The position numbers and the translations under genes were made by a program. The notes below the pieces were generated by a model. The model saw nothing but the letters and a program-made list of their open reading frames with translations. It was not told where the DNA came from and made no database searches. Below, in pieces: positions 1-7,850 of a stretch of DNA of 11,962 nucleotides. Within the stretch, counting starts at the first letter, position 1, and the number at the start of each line of letters is the position of its first letter. The DNA is from Desulfobacterales bacterium (GTDB lineage: Bacteria; Desulfobacterota; Desulfobacteria; Desulfobacterales; C00003106), in the NCBI GenBank assembly GCA_030594505.1, contig JAUVFC010000029.1, forward strand, positions 1 through 11,962. Direction: 5' to 3'.

Positions 1-1492
1 AGATAACAGAAAACAGAAGACAGATTGACAGTGCTGAATTCTGTCCTCTGTCTTCTGTAATCTGTCCTCTGCCTTCTGACCTCTGCCTTCTGACCTCTGT
101 CTTCTGTCCTCTGTCCTCTGTCCTCTGCCTTCTGTCCTCTGACCTTCCTCCCAACCCCCCCACTGCCTTGCAAAACACCGCGCCTCTTTCAGCATAATCT
201 TTGAACATGTCAAAGCTTGAACACGCCGGTGACAGGAGAACCACGTCGCCGGGTATTGCTTCTCCATGGGCGATCCGTACCGCCTCTTCCAGGGTGCTTG
301 CCTGCATGATATCCGTAGAAGAGCCCAGGGCGTTGATAATTTTTTTTTGCGCTTCGCCGACAGCTAAAATCTTTTTGACCCGGGTCTTTACCGCGGGTGC
401 AAGCCGGCTGTAGCTTCCCCCTTTATCCCTCCCGCCGATAATCAAAAAAATCGGCGCATCAAAGCTTTCAAGAGACCGAACCACAGAATCGACATTGGTC
501 CCTTTGGAATCATCGTAGTAGTCAACTCCGTCTATAGTCCGCACATAGGTTAACCTGTGGGGGAGTCCTTTGAAATGATTCAACGCGTCTTGAATCCCTG
601 CAGATGTTCCTCCTGCCGCCAGGGCGGCAAGAGCCGCGGCAGCGGCATTTTCAAGATTGTGCGCCCCTTTTAAACGAAAACCGGACAGGTCAAACAACAC
701 AGGTTCCCTGTGTGGGAGGCGGCATGTCATTTTTGTGTCGCTCACCATAGAACCATTGGATGTATCTTTTAGGTTGAAGAAGAGTTTCCGGCTTTTAATA
801 CCTCGCGCTATCCTTGTAATCGAAGGATCTTCAGCATTAAGGACAGCCACATCAGCCCTGGCCTGATTCTCAAAGAGTCTCTCCTTTGAGTGTATGTATT
901 CCTCAAAATCAGTGTATCTGTCCAAATGATCCTCAGTAATGTTCAAGAGGACCCCTACATGCGGCCTGAATGTCTCAATGGTATCGAGCTGAAAGCTGCT
1001 GATTTCCGCAACAACCATATCAGCCGACATATCGCCCCCGGCATATTCAATCAGCGGTGTTCCGATATTCCCTCCCACATATACATTAAAGCCTGACCTG
1101 TTCAACATCTCTCCCAAGAGGGTCGTGGCAGTACTCTTGCCATTGGTCCCTGTTACCGCCACAATCGGTTCCCCAATAAATCTGCCGGCCAGTTCTATTT
1201 CTCCAACAACAGGCACTCCATTTTTCCGTGCTGTTTTCAGCACGGCGATATTGTGAGGAACTCCCGGACTTACTACGATAAGATCCGCGTCGGTAAAGGT
1301 CTTTGCAGTATGTCCCCCGAGTTCCATTTTTATGCCAAGATCTTTCAACTCATTGACATAATGAAGTAGAATATCTTCTGCTTGAATATCAGTTACAGTA
1401 ACATTTGCCCCCTGGTTTTTCAGGAACCTGGCTGCTGCGACCCCGGTCCTTGCCAAGCCTACTACCAGTATTTTTCTATCTTTTAGGTCCAT
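1..1492 (-). CDS. murD: UDP-N-acetylmuramoyl-L-alanine--D-glutamate ligase MurD, 3' end outside window
   Basis: Cytoplasmic ATP-dependent ligase that adds D-glutamate to UDP-MurNAc-L-Ala. The frame is open from the ATG at 1492 to the window edge with no stop (497 codons visible). Seen: an N-terminal Rossmann-like stretch beginning MDLKDRKILVVGLARTG, the Mur-ligase P-loop GTNGKST at about residues 115-121, the central EISSFQLD segment, and a C-terminal domain with YYDDSKGTN and LLSPACSSFDMF. Homology to typical MurD (E. coli 438 aa) ends near residue 450. After that come five heptapeptides such as RSEDRRQ and RTEDRGQ, encoded by a 7-bp tandem repeat, then a non-repeat stretch that is still open at the edge. 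The start has only a weak Shine-Dalgarno, and an 85-bp repeat-containing gap separates it from mraY. I infer that the tail is dispensable repeat-derived sequence; the core ligase looks intact. Confidence 0.95.
   Translation of the reverse strand, partial: MDLKDRKILVVGLARTGVAAARFLKNQGANVTVTDIQAEDILLHYVNELKDLGIKMELGGHTAKTFTDADLIVVSPGVPHNIAVLKTARKNGVPVVGEIELAGRFIGEPIVAVTGTNGKSTATTLLGEMLNRSGFNVYVGGNIGTPLIEYAGGDMSADMVVAEISSFQLDTIETFRPHVGVLLNITEDHLDRYTDFEEYIHSKERLFENQARADVAVLNAEDPSITRIARGIKSRKLFFNLKDTSNGSMVSDTKMTCRLPHREPVLFDLSGFRLKGAHNLENAAAAALAALAAGGTSAGIQDALNHFKGLPHRLTYVRTIDGVDYYDDSKGTNVDSVVRSLESFDAPIFLIIGGRDKGGSYSRLAPAVKTRVKKILAVGEAQKKIINALGSSTDIMQASTLEEAVRIAHGEAIPGDVVLLSPACSSFDMFKDYAERGAVFCKAVGGLGGRSEDRRQRTEDRGQKTEVRRQRSEGRGQITEDRGQNSALSICLLFSVI
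40..144. repeat. 7-bp tandem array TCTGNNN, 15 copies, inside the murD coding end
   Basis: Fifteen uninterrupted 7-bp units on the plus strand, all beginning TCTG and mostly ending TCC, CCT, ACC or TCT. Read on the minus strand in the murD frame, they give heptapeptides of pattern [RK/I][ST]E[D/V/G]R[R/G]Q. An opposite-orientation remnant lies just outside the array: bases 13-24 (ACAGAAGACAGA) are the exact reverse complement of bases 47-58, so the array end could form a 12-bp hairpin. Confidence 0.95.
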
Positions 1493-1577
1493 AAATAAAT
1501 TAGCTCACAGCTCACAGCAAAAAAGGAAATTCCTATAATTTTCAGTTAAAAATAACCCGTAACCCGTAACTCGCAAC
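1493..1577 (-). other. mraY-murD spacer with period-7 microrepeats
   Basis: An 85-bp non-coding gap in a cluster whose other genes are mostly coupled. It contains AGCTCAC twice plus AGC (1502-1518), and AACCCGT twice followed by the variant AACTCGC (1554-1574), all with a 7-bp period. The palindrome AGGAAATTCCT lies between them. No good Shine-Dalgarno is visible for murD at the expected distance. I see no promoter or terminator that I would defend. Confidence 0.8.
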
Positions 1578-2657
1578 CTATCTTAATTTCAACGTACTCA
1601 ACGACAACAACCCTAAAACAATGCTAATGAGCCAGAACCGAACAATCACTTTTGGTTCGGGCCACCCATTGAGTTCGAAATGGTGGTGTAGCGGCGCCAT
1701 CCTGAAGATACGACGGCCATTGGTCATCTTGAAAAAACCGACCTGGAATATAACGGAGAGCGCCTCGACTACAAAAAGCCCGCCAACTATTATGAGAAGA
1801 AGCTCCTGCTTTGTGATTACAGCTACTGTGCCGAGAGTCCCCCCCAAAGGGAGTGATCCCACATCTCCCATAAATATCTCCGCGGGGTATGTGTTAAACC
1901 ACAAAAAGCCCATTCCGGCGCCGATCATGGCGCCGCACAAGACCGCAAGTTCACCGCTTTCCGGCACATAAGGGATTTGAAGATAAGTAGCTATTTGCAC
2001 GTGACCGGCAACATACGAAAAGATAAGATAGGTGGCTATTGCCACTGTCGTAGATCCTATTGCTAAACCGTCCAGACCGTCTGTGAGGTTGACGGCATTG
2101 GAAGTTCCCACAATAACCAGCATGGAAAGTAAGATATATCCCCATCCAAGATCGGGTCGCACATCCTTCAGAAGCGGAATAGTGATATGGGTGTCAAAAT
2201 CAGGCCGTGAATAGAGTAAACCTGCCACCATAAGAGCGATAGTCGATTGCATCAGTATTTTGGCCCGACCGCTTAAACCGGCGCTTTTCTTTTTAGTCAA
2301 TTTAAGATAATCATCTAAAAAACCGATCGCGCCGAATCCTGCCATGACTACAAGAGCCATCCATACATGAAAGTTTGTAAGATCGGCCCACAGGAGCGTA
2401 GATACCATTACGGAAAACAATATCAACAAGCCGCCCATGGTCGGAGTGCCGGTCTTGGAAAGGTGAGTGGAAGGCCCATTGTCTCTCACATATTGTCCGA
2501 TACTTTTCTTTTTCAAACGTCTAATCAACCATGGCCCTAATAGAAAAGATATCACTAATGCCGTCAGGACGGCATAGATCGACCGAAACGTAATGTACCG
2601 AAATACGTTGAATATCGAAAACGTTGCATGTAACGGATATAGTAAGTGATACAGCAT
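1578..2657 (-). CDS. mraY: Phospho-N-acetylmuramoyl-pentapeptide transferase MraY
   Basis: Polytopic inner-membrane enzyme that transfers phospho-MurNAc-pentapeptide to undecaprenyl phosphate, making lipid I. The 359 aa match the family length, and about ten hydrophobic segments are visible. Family signatures in order: the segment with THLSKTGTPTMGG (about 64-76), the aspartate pair DD at 115-116 in GFLDDYLK, NLTDGLDGLAIG (190-201), FMGDVGSLPLGG (262-273) and the histidine triad in APLHHHFELNGW (321-332). The N-terminus with FNVFRYITFRSIYAVLTAL aligns with the usual MraY start, which supports the ATG at 2657. The Shine-Dalgarno is weak (GGA about 12 nt upstream). Position after murF and before murD is standard for dcw clusters, but here it is isolated by a structured 178-bp gap upstream and a repeat gap downstream. 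Confidence 0.98.
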   Translation of the reverse strand: MLYHLLYPLHATFSIFNVFRYITFRSIYAVLTALVISFLLGPWLIRRLKKKSIGQYVRDNGPSTHLSKTGTPTMGGLLILFSVMVSTLLWADLTNFHVWMALVVMAGFGAIGFLDDYLKLTKKKSAGLSGRAKILMQSTIALMVAGLLYSRPDFDTHITIPLLKDVRPDLGWGYILLSMLVIVGTSNAVNLTDGLDGLAIGSTTVAIATYLIFSYVAGHVQIATYLQIPYVPESGELAVLCGAMIGAGMGFLWFNTYPAEIFMGDVGSLPLGGTLGTVAVITKQELLLIIVGGLFVVEALSVIFQVGFFKMTNGRRIFRMAPLHHHFELNGWPEPKVIVRFWLISIVLGLLSLSTLKLR

Positions 2658-2835
2658 AAGCTAAATTCCGTGTCCATCCAGAAAAGGCATCTTTTGACCC
2701 GATACTGCGTTCTCCGCAGGTTTCTATCCTCGATCCCGCTTGGGCGGGACTACGCCTCCGGTAGAAACCTTTGTGCGGCCTTGTCTCGGGACAAAATCTA
2801 CCATTTCTGGGCGGACACAAGTTAAGAGTTGCGAG
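2658..2835 (-). other. Structured murF-mraY intergenic element
   Basis: Non-coding gap with several inverted repeats. AGGTTTCTA (2718-2726) pairs with TAGAAACCT (2762-2770), enclosing an inner stem TCCCGC (2734-2739)/GCGGGA (2744-2749). GGTAGA (2760-2765) can instead pair with TCTACC (2797-2802), with TTTGT (2770-2774)/ACAAA (2791-2795) extending that stem. Smaller hairpins are TTGTC/GACAA (2781-2794) and CTGCG/CGCAG (2705-2719). The right end (2821-2841) is a period-7 GTT array that runs into the repeat at the murF end. It could be a leader with alternative folds, or a dispersed palindromic repeat. No run of U follows any stem, so it is not a canonical terminator. Confidence 0.6.
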
Positions 2836-4284
2836 TTACTGTTCTCTATTCTCTGACCTCTGTCTTCTGTTCTCTGATCTCTGGGTTCCATAAAAGGAAA
2901 CCAGTTCTTCCACAATCTTTTCCATAGCCATCCCCCGCGATCCTTTTACGAGTATCCAGTCATGAGGGGAAAGGCGCTCTTTTAAGATGTCCAAGATTTC
3001 TTCATGAGTTCCCGCTATTACGTGTTCAGTATCCATTCCCGCATCAATGGCGGACTGCGCTGTGACGTTTGCAAAGTCGCCAGTCACAAGGAGATATCTC
3101 AGGTGAGACTGTGCTGCTTGCTTTCCTATCTCTTGGTGTGCCGTTAGGGAGTATTCTCCCAGCTCCAGCATATCACCCAATACAGCTATGCCCCGGCCTT
3201 CCCGCTTCAATGTACAAAGGGTCTCAATCGCCGATGACATGGATTCGGGGTTGGCATTGTAAGTGTCATTTAGCACGGTAACGGCATTAGCGAGTTTTAT
3301 CAGTTGCATACGCTTGTCGAACGGTTTTACCTGCTCCAGACCGTCACGAATCTTTTGGATCGGAACCTTGAAATGATATCCGACAGTTGCTGCTGCGAGG
3401 GCGTTGTAAATATTAAATCTTCCGGCTAATGATAGTCTGACCGGTATTGTCCCGCCCGGGGTTTTTAGGTCGAAGGAGTACCCCGCACCTACACTTCGAA
3501 TCTCTTTTGCCATGACGTCCGCATCCTGACATTCGATGCCGTAACGTAATGCGATACCGGGAAAGAGATCTCCCAGGGCACGCACCCGCCTGTCGTCCAT
3601 GTTGATAACGGCCACGCCATGTTTCCCCAGGCCGTCAAACAGTTCGCCTTTTGCTTTCATTACCCCGTCTATTGTCTTGAGCCCTTCAAGGTGCCCTTTT
3701 CCGATGTTTGTAATAACCCCCACATCCGGCCTGGATATTTCAGTAAGTTCTTTAATTTCGCCAGGCACATTCATACCCATCTCGATTACGGCCAACTCGT
3801 GTGATTCCGTCAACCTGAGCAGGGTCAGAGGGACCCCGATCAGATTATTAAAATTCCCTGCCGTGCCAAGCACATTGAAAGATTGCCCCAGGACGGCCGA
3901 TGTCATCTCTTTGGTCGTTGTTTTGCCATTTGACCCGGTGATTGCGATTAGCGGAATCCCCTTTGCTTGTCTGCGCCGGGCCCCGAGGTCGCCAAGGGCG
4001 GTTTGCGTATTTTTTACGCTGATAAAAGAGACTTTTTCATTCGGGGTCACGGAATATTCGTCATAAAATTCTTCTGCGGCCACGATTCCAAGGACGCCAC
4101 GCTTCAAAACTTCCGGAATGAACCGATGGCCGTCGTGATGCAGGCCTTTTATGGCCACAAAGCATTCGCCGGCGTTGATAGAGCGTGAATCGATTGATAT
4201 CCGCTCAATAATGTCATCAGGCAGTCCCTGGATTAGCCGACCTCCTGTGGCCTTTACTATTTCTGATATAGTCCAGTGGCTCAT
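2836..4284 (-). CDS. murF: UDP-N-acetylmuramoyl-tripeptide--D-alanyl-D-alanine ligase MurF
   Basis: Cytoplasmic ligase that adds D-Ala-D-Ala to UDP-MurNAc-tripeptide, completing the pentapeptide precursor. It has 482 aa. The N-terminal substrate-binding domain contains SIDSRSINAGECFVAIKG; the ATP-binding P-loop ITGSNGKTTTKEM starts near residue 115; GHLEGLKT, NDTYNANPESM and VLGDMLELGEYS mark the central and C-terminal domains. Typical MurF homology ends around residue 466 (KGSRGMAMEKIVEELVSFYG). The last 16 residues (TQ, then RSENRRQ and RSENREQ) come from the same kind of 7-bp repeat that extends murD, and the TAA stop falls in the adjoining GTT repeat. The ATG overlaps the murE stop as ATGA, so translation is probably coupled. 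The core enzyme looks complete. Confidence 0.98.
   Translation of the reverse strand: MSHWTISEIVKATGGRLIQGLPDDIIERISIDSRSINAGECFVAIKGLHHDGHRFIPEVLKRGVLGIVAAEEFYDEYSVTPNEKVSFISVKNTQTALGDLGARRRQAKGIPLIAITGSNGKTTTKEMTSAVLGQSFNVLGTAGNFNNLIGVPLTLLRLTESHELAVIEMGMNVPGEIKELTEISRPDVGVITNIGKGHLEGLKTIDGVMKAKGELFDGLGKHGVAVINMDDRRVRALGDLFPGIALRYGIECQDADVMAKEIRSVGAGYSFDLKTPGGTIPVRLSLAGRFNIYNALAAATVGYHFKVPIQKIRDGLEQVKPFDKRMQLIKLANAVTVLNDTYNANPESMSSAIETLCTLKREGRGIAVLGDMLELGEYSLTAHQEIGKQAAQSHLRYLLVTGDFANVTAQSAIDAGMDTEHVIAGTHEEILDILKERLSPHDWILVKGSRGMAMEKIVEELVSFYGTQRSENRRQRSENREQ
2838..2886. repeat. 7-bp tandem array TCTGNNN inside the murF coding end
   Basis: Five clear units beginning TCTG (2852-2886) plus two degenerate ones (2838-2851), all with a 7-bp period. 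It is the same family as the array at 40-144. On the minus strand it encodes the last residues of MurF, with two RSEN-type heptapeptides. It directly abuts a different period-7 array, GTTNNNN (2821-2841), that supplies the stop codon. Confidence 0.85.
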
Positions 4285-5804
4285 GACATTATATCTTCTA
4301 CCGCCTCTTCGGCCACCTGGCGATCATCAAACGGTAGCGTCTCCGTTCCAATTATTTGATATGTTTCATGTCCCTTTCCGGCAATAAGTACGGTGTCTTT
4401 GGGGCTCGCAGCCTTTATCCCCGCTACGATGGCGCTCTTCCGATCCGGTATCACCAAGTATCCCGGTTCATCAAAGCCCTTTTTCAGATCCCGAGCTTTG
4501 TATTCCTTTGAACGAACAGGCCTTATGCCGCTTATGATCGACTCTATAATCTTATCCGGAGGCTCTGTCCTTGGGTTGTCAGAGGTGATTACGGCGAGAT
4601 CGCTCAAACGCCCCACAACCTCGCCCATGAGAGGCCTTTTTTCACGATCGCGGTCGCCCCCGCATCCGAAAACAGTAATCAGTTTTCCGGAAGTTAATCC
4701 CCTCAGGGTTCGTAAGACATTGTCAAGTGCATCCGGCGTGTGGGCATAATCGACCAGTATGGAGACGTCGAGCTCATTCTCCACAGGTTCCAGGCGGCCG
4801 GGTATCCTGCGTACCTGTCTGATTCCTCTCTTTATGGATTCCGGTGGAATGTTAAGAGAAGTTCCTATCCCTGTGGCGGCAAGTATATTTTCAACATTAT
4901 AACGCCCCACCAATTCGGATCGGAACGACAGCATACATCCCGGCATATGTATAATCCCGGACGTATATTCAGGTGTGGTTTTTATATCTTCGGCCCATAT
5001 CGTGCTTTCCTGGGAATGTCCCACATAAAGATAAGGCACCACCAATTCCTTTACGATCGATTTTCCTCTGGGATCATTACGATTAATGACGGCCACGGCG
5101 TTTTTTCTCTTAGGACCTTTGTTTAGAAGTTCAACAAATAGGCGTTTTTTGCATGCAAAGTATGCTTCCATGGACTTATGATAATCAAGATGGTCCTGGG
5201 AAAGATTGGTGAACACGGCGACATCAAACTGGCAATGGTCCGCCCTGTGGAGGTCGAGCCCGTGAGAAGAGACCTCCATCACCACATGGGTAATCCCGTT
5301 TTGGAGCATATCCCTTAAAAGTCTGTGAGTATCGAGCGCCTCCGGTGTTGTCATCGGGTTAGTGAAAACCTTCCCGTTGAATCGATAATTAATAGTTCCG
5401 ATTACCCCTACCTTGAAACCTGCGGCAGTAAGTATCGCTTCCGTCAGATAGGAGGTCGTTGTTTTGCCGTTGGTCCCGGTGATGCCGATTATGCAAAGGT
5501 TTGTTGAGGGATTCCCATAAAACACAGCTCCAATATGGGACAAGGCGAGCCGTGTATTTGGCACACGTATTACCGGGACGGAACATGAGCCTTTCCATCC
5601 GCTTTCTGCAACAACGGCTGTTGCCCCCCTTTGAACCGCATCATCAATATACCCATGTCCGTCAGTTTGAAGTCCCCGTATGGCTATGAAAAGTCCCTCC
5701 GGGCCGACTTCCCGTGAATTATAATGGACAGACTTGATTTCAGGATCGCTTCCCCCTGATATGGCAGCTCCTTCTATACCTTGAACAATTTTTGAGATCT
5801 TCAT
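4281..5804 (-). CDS. murE: UDP-N-acetylmuramoyl-L-alanyl-D-glutamate--2,6-diaminopimelate ligase MurE
   Basis: Cytoplasmic ligase that adds the third stem-peptide residue. The 507 aa are of normal length. Seen: N-terminal domain with VHYNSREVGPEGLFIAIRG; P-loop GITGTNGKTTTSYL from about residue 107; TTPEALDTHRLL and EVSSHGLDLHR; NLSQDHLDYHKSMEAYFACKKRLF, the region that usually holds the carbamylated lysine; LVDYAHTPDAL; FGCGGDRDREKRPLMG; DNPRTEPP at 409-416; and AGKGHE at 475-480. The DNPR motif is the accepted signature of the meso-diaminopimelate-adding type, so the peptidoglycan is predicted to be A1-gamma, as in Gram-negatives. Both ends overlap neighbours by ATGA (ftsI upstream, murF downstream), which fixes the start and indicates coupled translation. 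Confidence 0.98.
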   Translation of the reverse strand: MKISKIVQGIEGAAISGGSDPEIKSVHYNSREVGPEGLFIAIRGLQTDGHGYIDDAVQRGATAVVAESGWKGSCSVPVIRVPNTRLALSHIGAVFYGNPSTNLCIIGITGTNGKTTTSYLTEAILTAAGFKVGVIGTINYRFNGKVFTNPMTTPEALDTHRLLRDMLQNGITHVVMEVSSHGLDLHRADHCQFDVAVFTNLSQDHLDYHKSMEAYFACKKRLFVELLNKGPKRKNAVAVINRNDPRGKSIVKELVVPYLYVGHSQESTIWAEDIKTTPEYTSGIIHMPGCMLSFRSELVGRYNVENILAATGIGTSLNIPPESIKRGIRQVRRIPGRLEPVENELDVSILVDYAHTPDALDNVLRTLRGLTSGKLITVFGCGGDRDREKRPLMGEVVGRLSDLAVITSDNPRTEPPDKIIESIISGIRPVRSKEYKARDLKKGFDEPGYLVIPDRKSAIVAGIKAASPKDTVLIAGKGHETYQIIGTETLPFDDRQVAEEAVEDIMS

Positions 5805-7540
5805 CCTGTTTGCCTCGTTTGAGTTGATACCATCAGCTTTCCTTGCGGCAGAACTTTCATGTATTGTAAAGTCTCTCTGGTAATCTTTTGAAACACAGGC
5901 GCAGCAACGACGCCACCGTAAATGTCTTTTTCCGGTTCATCTATTACGACTACGACCACGATTTCCGGTTCTTCTGCCGGTGCAAATCCAATAAAGGATG
6001 CGATAAATTTACCCTCTGCATATCCCCTTGCCATGGCGCTTGCTTTTTGTGCGGTGCCGGTTTTCCCCGCAACGCTATATTCCGGCAAAGCAGCCTTGAC
6101 CCCGGTCCCCCCGTCAGTGATAACGGTTTTTAGAATACGTGTTACAGTATTGGCTGTGTCTGCGGATACTGCCTGTCGGATGCAGGTAGGTTTGAAGCGC
6201 CTGACCACCTTCCCCGTAGCATCTGTGATCTCCCGAATCAGTAACGGTTTCATCAAGATACCGTCATTGGCAATTGCTGAAACGGCCATTGCGAGTTGAA
6301 GGGCCGATACGGAAACCCCCTGACCAAAACATATAGAGGCTGCATCTATATCAGTCCATTTTCTGTATGATTTCAATATGCCCACACCCTCTTCCGCGGC
6401 ATTTACCTCTGTTTTTTCCCCAAAGCCAAAGTCTTTGAGTATCCTGTGGAGATACTGAGCGCCCACTTTTTCCCCCACTTTTGCCGCCCCGATGTTACTT
6501 GACACCTTTACGATCTGTTGCAGCGAAAGCCAGCCGAACCGGTGCGCATCGTGTATAGTATTTCTGCCGATCTTGTAGGCCCCGTTTTCACAATAAAAGA
6601 TCGTGTTGGGTGTGCCGGCCCCGGCCTCTATGGCTGCTGCCGCCAGGAACACCTTGAACGTGGAGCCGGGTTCAAAGCTGTCTGAAAAGGCGCGGTTACG
6701 CCAGACACGAGGTCCCGATTCCCCGAAGATATTTGGGTTATAAGCAGGGGCATTTGCTGCCGCCAAGATTTCACCGGTCTTGGGCGATACCACGATCGCT
6801 ATTCCGGTTTTTGCATTGGCCGTTCTTATTGCTTCGGACAGAGCGTTTTCTGCTATGTACTGAATGTTCCTGTCTATCGTGAGGACAATGTTGCATCCGT
6901 CCGTACTTGTCTCGTTCCTTTTAGAGGCGCTGAAACTATGCCCGAGTGCATCCTTAAATACAGTTTGTGTTGTAGCGCTTCCTTTTAACGTTGACTCACA
7001 GGTATATTCCAATCCTTCCAATCCATAGTCGTCTGTTCCTGTAAATCCGATTATCTGAGCTGCAAGTGACTTGTTAGGATAAAAGCGGCGGCTTTCTTTT
7101 ATAAAGCCAATCCCTTTAAGTCCCAGCGCCTTAATCTTTGAAACTTCAGTCGGCCCTGCATGCCGCTTGATCCATACAAAGGATTTCGAAGAATCGATTT
7201 TTTTCAGGAGCGTCTTTTTGCCCGGTTTGAGAATATGAGCCAACGTGCTTGCCGTGCGATTCTTGGATTCGATTTTTGTCGGATAAGCACAAATAGAGTC
7301 CACGTCAATGCTGACAGCCAGCTCTTCGTAATTTCGGTCATAGATAGTTCCGCGTCTTGGTAGTCGTGTATTTGATTTTTCATATTGATCGGATGCCTTT
7401 TGAGCAAGCCGGACACCATTGAATACCTGTAGCTGGGCAGCCCGCGCCATGAGAACGATAAGAATCAGGCAAAAGCACGTCGCTACCAACAGGGTACGGA
7501 AGTGAACCCATTTATTCGGATTATTCCTTTTTGTTTTCAT
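5801..7540 (-). CDS. ftsI: Septal peptidoglycan transpeptidase FtsI (class B PBP3)
   Basis: Division-specific D,D-transpeptidase that cross-links septal peptidoglycan, anchored in the inner membrane with its catalytic domain in the periplasm. It has 579 aa. A short basic cytoplasmic tail is followed by one transmembrane helix (about 15-33). The pedestal domain includes RRGTIYDRN (62-70) and RRFYPNKSLAAQIIGFTG (151-168). Penicillin-binding motifs are present: SxxK as S293-TF-K296 in EPGSTFK, SxN as S347-S348-N349, and KTG at 493-495 in AGKTGTAQ. It stops soon after the transpeptidase domain, so no C-terminal PASTA repeats are present. The ATG overlaps the ftsL stop (ATGA) and its own stop overlaps the murE start (ATGA). 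FtsL and FtsI act together in the divisome. Confidence 0.97.
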   Translation of the reverse strand: MKTKRNNPNKWVHFRTLLVATCFCLILIVLMARAAQLQVFNGVRLAQKASDQYEKSNTRLPRRGTIYDRNYEELAVSIDVDSICAYPTKIESKNRTASTLAHILKPGKKTLLKKIDSSKSFVWIKRHAGPTEVSKIKALGLKGIGFIKESRRFYPNKSLAAQIIGFTGTDDYGLEGLEYTCESTLKGSATTQTVFKDALGHSFSASKRNETSTDGCNIVLTIDRNIQYIAENALSEAIRTANAKTGIAIVVSPKTGEILAAANAPAYNPNIFGESGPRVWRNRAFSDSFEPGSTFKVFLAAAAIEAGAGTPNTIFYCENGAYKIGRNTIHDAHRFGWLSLQQIVKVSSNIGAAKVGEKVGAQYLHRILKDFGFGEKTEVNAAEEGVGILKSYRKWTDIDAASICFGQGVSVSALQLAMAVSAIANDGILMKPLLIREITDATGKVVRRFKPTCIRQAVSADTANTVTRILKTVITDGGTGVKAALPEYSVAGKTGTAQKASAMARGYAEGKFIASFIGFAPAEEPEIVVVVVIDEPEKDIYGGVVAAPVFQKITRETLQYMKVLPQGKLMVSTQTRQTG

Positions 7541-7824
7541 CTCACCACGATTACCTGATCAGGATCAGGAAGAACAAGCCCTAATTGTTTTGATGCAATT
7601 TGCATGATTCTTTCCGGACTCCGAAGCTGTGCCAATTCCAGGCGCAGTTTTTTCTGAATGACCTTTAATTCTTTCTCCTGTTTCAGTTGTGAGGTGATTT
7701 TATATCCCATATGGATCGATTGTACATGACACCATGTGTAAAGGAACAATTCTATCATTATGACTACAACCAGGATGAGCAGTGTAGATGTCTTTATTTT
7801 TCTTTTTGGCTCCTTCCTGCTCAT
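7537..7824 (-). CDS. ftsL: Cell division protein FtsL
   Basis: Small bitopic membrane protein of 95 aa that in known systems pairs with FtsB and FtsQ and helps activate FtsW-FtsI. Seen: a lysine/arginine-rich cytoplasmic start (SRKEPKRKIK), one transmembrane helix (about 13-31), a periplasmic coiled-coil-like stretch with heptad leucines (about 45-72), and an end with SPERIMQIASKQLGLVLPDPDQVIVV, typical of FtsL-type proteins. FtsL is poorly conserved in sequence, so the name rests on topology, length, the ERI..A...LGL..P signature and its place between rsmH and ftsI. I chose the ATG at 7824 over the in-frame TTG at 7839 because GGGAG lies about 8 nt upstream of it. The stop overlaps the ftsI ATG. 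Confidence 0.9.
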   Translation of the reverse strand: MSRKEPKRKIKTSTLLILVVVIMIELFLYTWCHVQSIHMGYKITSQLKQEKELKVIQKKLRLELAQLRSPERIMQIASKQLGLVLPDPDQVIVVR

Positions 7825-7850
7825 ATTTATTTCTCCCAAAGACTCTCACC

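Noticed and set aside
40..144. CRISPR-like array
   Set aside because: The units are 7 bp with no spacers; this is a microsatellite-type tandem repeat.
201..413. Plus-strand frame of 70 codons near the left edge
   Set aside because: It is antisense to the intact murD C-terminal domain.
2724..2915. Small minus-strand frames across the murF-mraY gap
   Set aside because: They are made largely of repeat and hairpin sequence and overlap murF or mraY; no protein-like composition.
3599..4066. Plus-strand open frame of 155 codons
   Set aside because: It is antisense to the P-loop region of murF and has no recognisable domain.
5801..5990. PASTA domain at the FtsI C-terminus
   Set aside because: The protein ends about 85 residues after the KTG motif, which leaves no room for a PASTA repeat.
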